Shown: positions 61,901 to 64,000 of the stretch, one piece after another
How the letters are laid out: each line of letters begins with the position of its first letter
Position numbering within the stretch: the first letter of the stretch is position 1
Source: Ulota crispa
Lineage: Eukaryota > Streptophyta > Bryopsida > Orthotrichales > Orthotrichaceae
DNA: 64,000 bases
NCBI GenBank assembly: GCA_963920765.1
Contig: OY987243.1
Coordinates: 26,593,419-26,657,418, forward strand
Direction of reading: 5' to 3'
Program-made: the position numbers and the translations under genes
The notes under the pieces: generated by a model
Databases searched by the model: none
What the model was told of the DNA's origin: nothing
Seen by the model: only the letters and a program-made list of their open reading frames with translations

Positions 61901-63931
61901 GGTTGTTTCAGTCACCTGCCTCAACTTTCATATCAATGAAAGTCACTTGGTTTGGAGAGGTCAAGGAACTTGAAAGTCCTTAGAGTTTAAACATATCCAT
62001 ACAAATAATAGATACTCATCCGACACTTAGAGCATGGACGTTGGAAATGTGCCAATAAAACTTAGGGGAATTTCATGGAGACCCCTGAAGTTTGCCATAT
62101 TTTTATAGATACCCCTGAAGTTTGCCATATTTTTATAGATACCCTGTTTTTTTAGAAATATAAAAAATATTCTTGAACCAAAAAAATTAGGCATTTGTTT
62201 TGTTGTGCATGTAACTTCTTTTTTCCTTTGTGTGCATTCTACTATTTTTTTGTTATGCGTGTGCACAAAGGGAGAAGGGAAGTGGCATGCACAACAAAAC
62301 AAACGCTTAAATTTTTTGGGCCAAGGGTATTTGTGATATTTCTGAAAAGGCATGGGTATCTATGAAAATATGGCCAACTTCAGGGGGGAAATGCTAAATC
62401 ATGAGCAAGGATTTGTGAGCCGTGAGACGTGAGTGTATTTTTTTTATCAAAATATTAAAATTCACCTGTAAAGGTGTACACAAGACGTTATAATTGCACA
62501 TTATAAACATTCATTTTTTGAAAATTTGTTATTTTTTAAGTGAAAATTTTGGCTCACTGCTCATAGGCTCACTGTTCTACGCTCACAAAATAGCTTACCT
62601 CACTTCAAGGGTATCCATGAAATTTCCCCTAAAACTTTGAACTCCTCTGACTTTTGCATATGATGTTCAAATATCCTACTCAAACTTCAATGTTTAAATA
62701 TTGGCTCAACCATAACTTCCCTAAGAGTGAACCAAAAAACAATCTTTTTACACGTTATTGCAGCTGTGAATGAGATTTGCTCAAAAATAGCTAACTCATC
62801 CAAGAACTCATCCTCCCTTGGAACTTACTAGATTTTATTGCTAACATGTAATGTCAGATCAAGAATTAAGGTAATGTCCTCCAAAATAGCAATTTCACAC
62901 TTAACTAAATATGCACTATTCATTTATTTATGGACTATGCAAAACATTGAGAGATCTCTAATATTTCAACAAAGTAAGGCAATGCCTTATGAAGTTTTTA
63001 GCTGTTTTTCTTTTTTAGGCAAAATATGATAGAGATCTCCAATATTTAGACAAACCCAATGGGAGATTTCTAGTTGTTTTTTTTAATGTTTTTTGATGGA
63101 ATTTGCAAAGTTCATGTTTAGTTAAACATAGGATAATTTTATACCAAATCACTCATTTTCTTCAACAAAATTTAAAAGAACTAACATAGAAATGAAAATA
63201 ACAAAGTCTACCTCTGATATAAAACATGTTGGCACACCTTGAAGGACCTTAAAAATCAAGGTTTGGGTGCAAGCAAGCCGCCGATGCAACTCATTTGCCC
63301 ATTGCTGCAGTAATTTCTCAGCCTCCTCCCGACCTTGAGCTTGCCAAAGGACTGACTGCACTCCAAGTAGGTCTTTGATTTTGCGATCATTGTTCCTAAA
63401 GCTCAACCACATACAAAGAAGAGTTTGTAAATCCAATCCTCATAGAAAAATGTAGATTAGCTTGAAATTGCCTAAAAACTTGGTTTTACATCTGGAAAAT
63501 GCCTATCCTACATGTTTGAAGACTAGAATTTGTATTGATTTGGAGTTTCAATCTAGCCACCAAAACAACCACCAATTCAATGAAATCTACTATTTTAACA
63601 AACACTAAAAACAAGGTGTTTTAAGTAATAGTTGAACCTTGGTCACCTCTTGAGGAGTTCCCAACAATGTATATATATAGTGAACAAATAGTAAACCAAC
63701 AAAAATTATTCAATACCTAAGGAATGCTAAAAACATAGCTAATACAAGATAAAGAAAGCAGTAGCCTCAAATTGTGTCAAAATATCATAGAAGGAAAACT
63801 GTTAGTAAATAAAATAACAAAGACAACAAGAAGGATCCGCACTTTCTCCACTTTTGGCACACCAAATCCAGCTCTGATTGAAGGCGATTGCATTCCCTTC
63901 TGCTCTTTCTTTCTTGATGGGTACTTTTTTC
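52965..63931 (-). CDS. long coiled-coil protein (5'-partial, last 13 exons, 486 residues)
   Basis: Exons in coding order: 63931-63843, 63395-63238, 61978-61916, 61840-61743, 61114-61061, 60925-60869, 59899-59636, 58893-58741, 58300-58149, 57060-56952, 56089-56018, 53621-53478, 53012-52965 (TAG). All junctions are GT-AG and all phases agree, strong support for a real gene. The product is almost continuously helical and charged: HQERKSRRECNRLQSELDLV, AEKLLQQWANELHRRL, ALQEEVERLQAKILQLQERN, QEAIIQQLKDELIEARDSA, EEINGIKTLYEGREKNIINE, ALIQKDILIEDLKNKVLEVE, ending VEQLSKVLEELREVT. No motor, kinase or membrane segment is visible in this part. It could be the rod or tail of a cytoskeletal or kinesin-like protein or a golgin-type tether; I cannot choose. 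Intervening exons are small (several of 48-72 bp) and introns carry at least seven repeat elements. It converges on the flippase gene from the right. Confidence 0.85.
53739..54147. mobile_element. diverged Stowaway MITE S3 (about 409 bp, TA flanks)
   Basis: Ends TTCCCTTTGTCCTTCTGAAA and GAGGAACAAAGGCA, flanked by TA (53737-53738, 54148-54149). The interior follows S2 closely: CTTGTACCACTAAAA.GATCCC, TTTTGCTAATTTCAA, CAATGATCTCATAGGGG, GAGCATTCCTCTCCTA, TCCATATGAGGTACTATTGT. It contains one copy of the segment that is duplicated in S2. In an intron of the coiled-coil gene. Confidence 0.78.
54368..55294. mobile_element. piggyBac-like non-autonomous element, copy P2 (927 bp, TTAA TSD)
   Basis: CCCCTAAAGGACCAAGCCC at the left and the complement of TGGTCCTTTAGGGG at the right, flanked by TTAA (54364-54367, 55295-55298). 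The right end carries an extra internal palindrome GTCCCCTGAAGGGAC. No transposase. Same ends and similar size as P1; interiors only weakly alike by eye. In an intron of the coiled-coil gene. Confidence 0.78.
55313..55557. mobile_element. short inverted-repeat element (245 bp), unclassified
   Basis: CATATTAGGTAAATTGGAAA and its complement TTTCCAATTTACCTAATATG form near-perfect 22-25 bp ends. No clear target duplication. It abuts P2 (18 bp away). Interior AT-rich, no frame. Confidence 0.6.
59999..60236. mobile_element. short piggyBac-like MITE, copy P3 (238 bp)
   Basis: TTAA (59995-59998) followed by CCCTAAAGGATGTTG; right end CAACATTCTTTAGGGG followed by TTGA (60237-60240), one base off TTAA. 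Terminal inverted repeat of about 15 bp with a single-C length difference. In an intron of the coiled-coil gene. Confidence 0.65.
61325..61644. mobile_element. family-E element, copy E3 (about 320 bp)
   Basis: CTAAGGTAGGAGGCTCGTGA and AGAGCCTCCTACCTTA at the ends, with paired GGAGCACCTCC / GGAGGTGCTCC in the middle. About 90 bases of its left part match the reversed right part of E2. In an intron of the coiled-coil gene. Confidence 0.65.
62065..62629. mobile_element. Mutator-like fold-back MITE, copy B5 (565 bp with insert, 9-bp TSD)
   Basis: GGGGAATTTCATGGAGACCC to GGTATCCATGAAATTTCCCC. Flanks TAAAACTTA (62056-62064) and TAAAACTTT (62630-62638), 8/9. The left arm has a 29-bp tandem duplication (CCTGAAGTTTGCCATATTTT starting near 62086). 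The right arm is split by D2 at 62387-62602. In an intron of the coiled-coil gene. Confidence 0.82.
62387..62602. mobile_element. family-D element, copy D2 (about 216 bp), nested in B5
   Basis: GGAAATGCTAAATCATGAGC at the left, CGCTCACAAAATAGCTTACC near the right end. The host B5 arm is interrupted and resumes with a short direct repeat: CTTCAGGGG (62378-62386) and CTTCAAGGG (62603-62611), 8/9, suggesting a 9-bp duplication. Matches the reversed D1 at both ends. Confidence 0.68.
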
Positions 63932-64000
63932 CTAGAAATCACATTAGCAAATTAAGATGAATGTTTTGTAAACCTTTAGATTTGGTTAGCGTAGCTCATG

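Overview
This is nuclear DNA from a green plant (streptophyte). All four or five gene models are split by GT-AG introns. Two of them encode full-length plant-type proteins: COP9 signalosome subunit 4 and an ALA3-type phospholipid flippase that lines up along its whole length with the Arabidopsis ALA3 clade. A third encodes a small MORN protein of the MORN2 type, a family linked to flagellated or motile cells. That points towards a seedless land plant or a charophyte alga rather than a flowering plant, but this is inference. No tRNA, rRNA, CRISPR, operon or prokaryotic feature was seen.

Layout: 1-2997 (+) holds the C-terminal 12 exons of CSN4. 9258-15738 (+), possibly from about 8159, is a PH-domain plus coiled-coil gene whose 5' end I could not fix. 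24206-31334 (+) is a complete six-exon MORN gene of 177 residues. 35125-48270 (+) is a complete 27-exon P4-ATPase gene (ALA3 type, 1205 residues), with short upstream ORFs in its GC-richer leader. 52965-63931 (-) is the last 13 exons, all phase-consistent, of a long coiled-coil protein convergent with the flippase gene; it runs off the right edge.

The space between and inside genes is AT-rich and packed with small non-autonomous DNA transposons, many with readable target-site duplications (TSDs). They sort into six classes by TSD and termini: CACTA-like hairpins (3-bp TSD), hAT-like (8-bp), Mutator-like fold-backs (9-bp), Stowaway/Tc1-mariner (TA), PIF/Harbinger (TTA) and piggyBac-like (TTAA). 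Several are nested, giving a relative insertion order; one place is three layers deep (33.55-34.40 kb). There are also unclassified fold-backs, two G/C-skewed minisatellites and a large hairpin element carrying a minisatellite (17.13-17.94 kb) with partial copies beside it.

The genes fall into two groups by composition. CSN4 and the flippase have balanced codons and short introns. The PH, MORN and coiled-coil genes are AT-rich with long, transposon-filled introns. No functional link between neighbours is expected or visible. I found no transposase, so every mobile element here is probably moved by enzymes encoded elsewhere.
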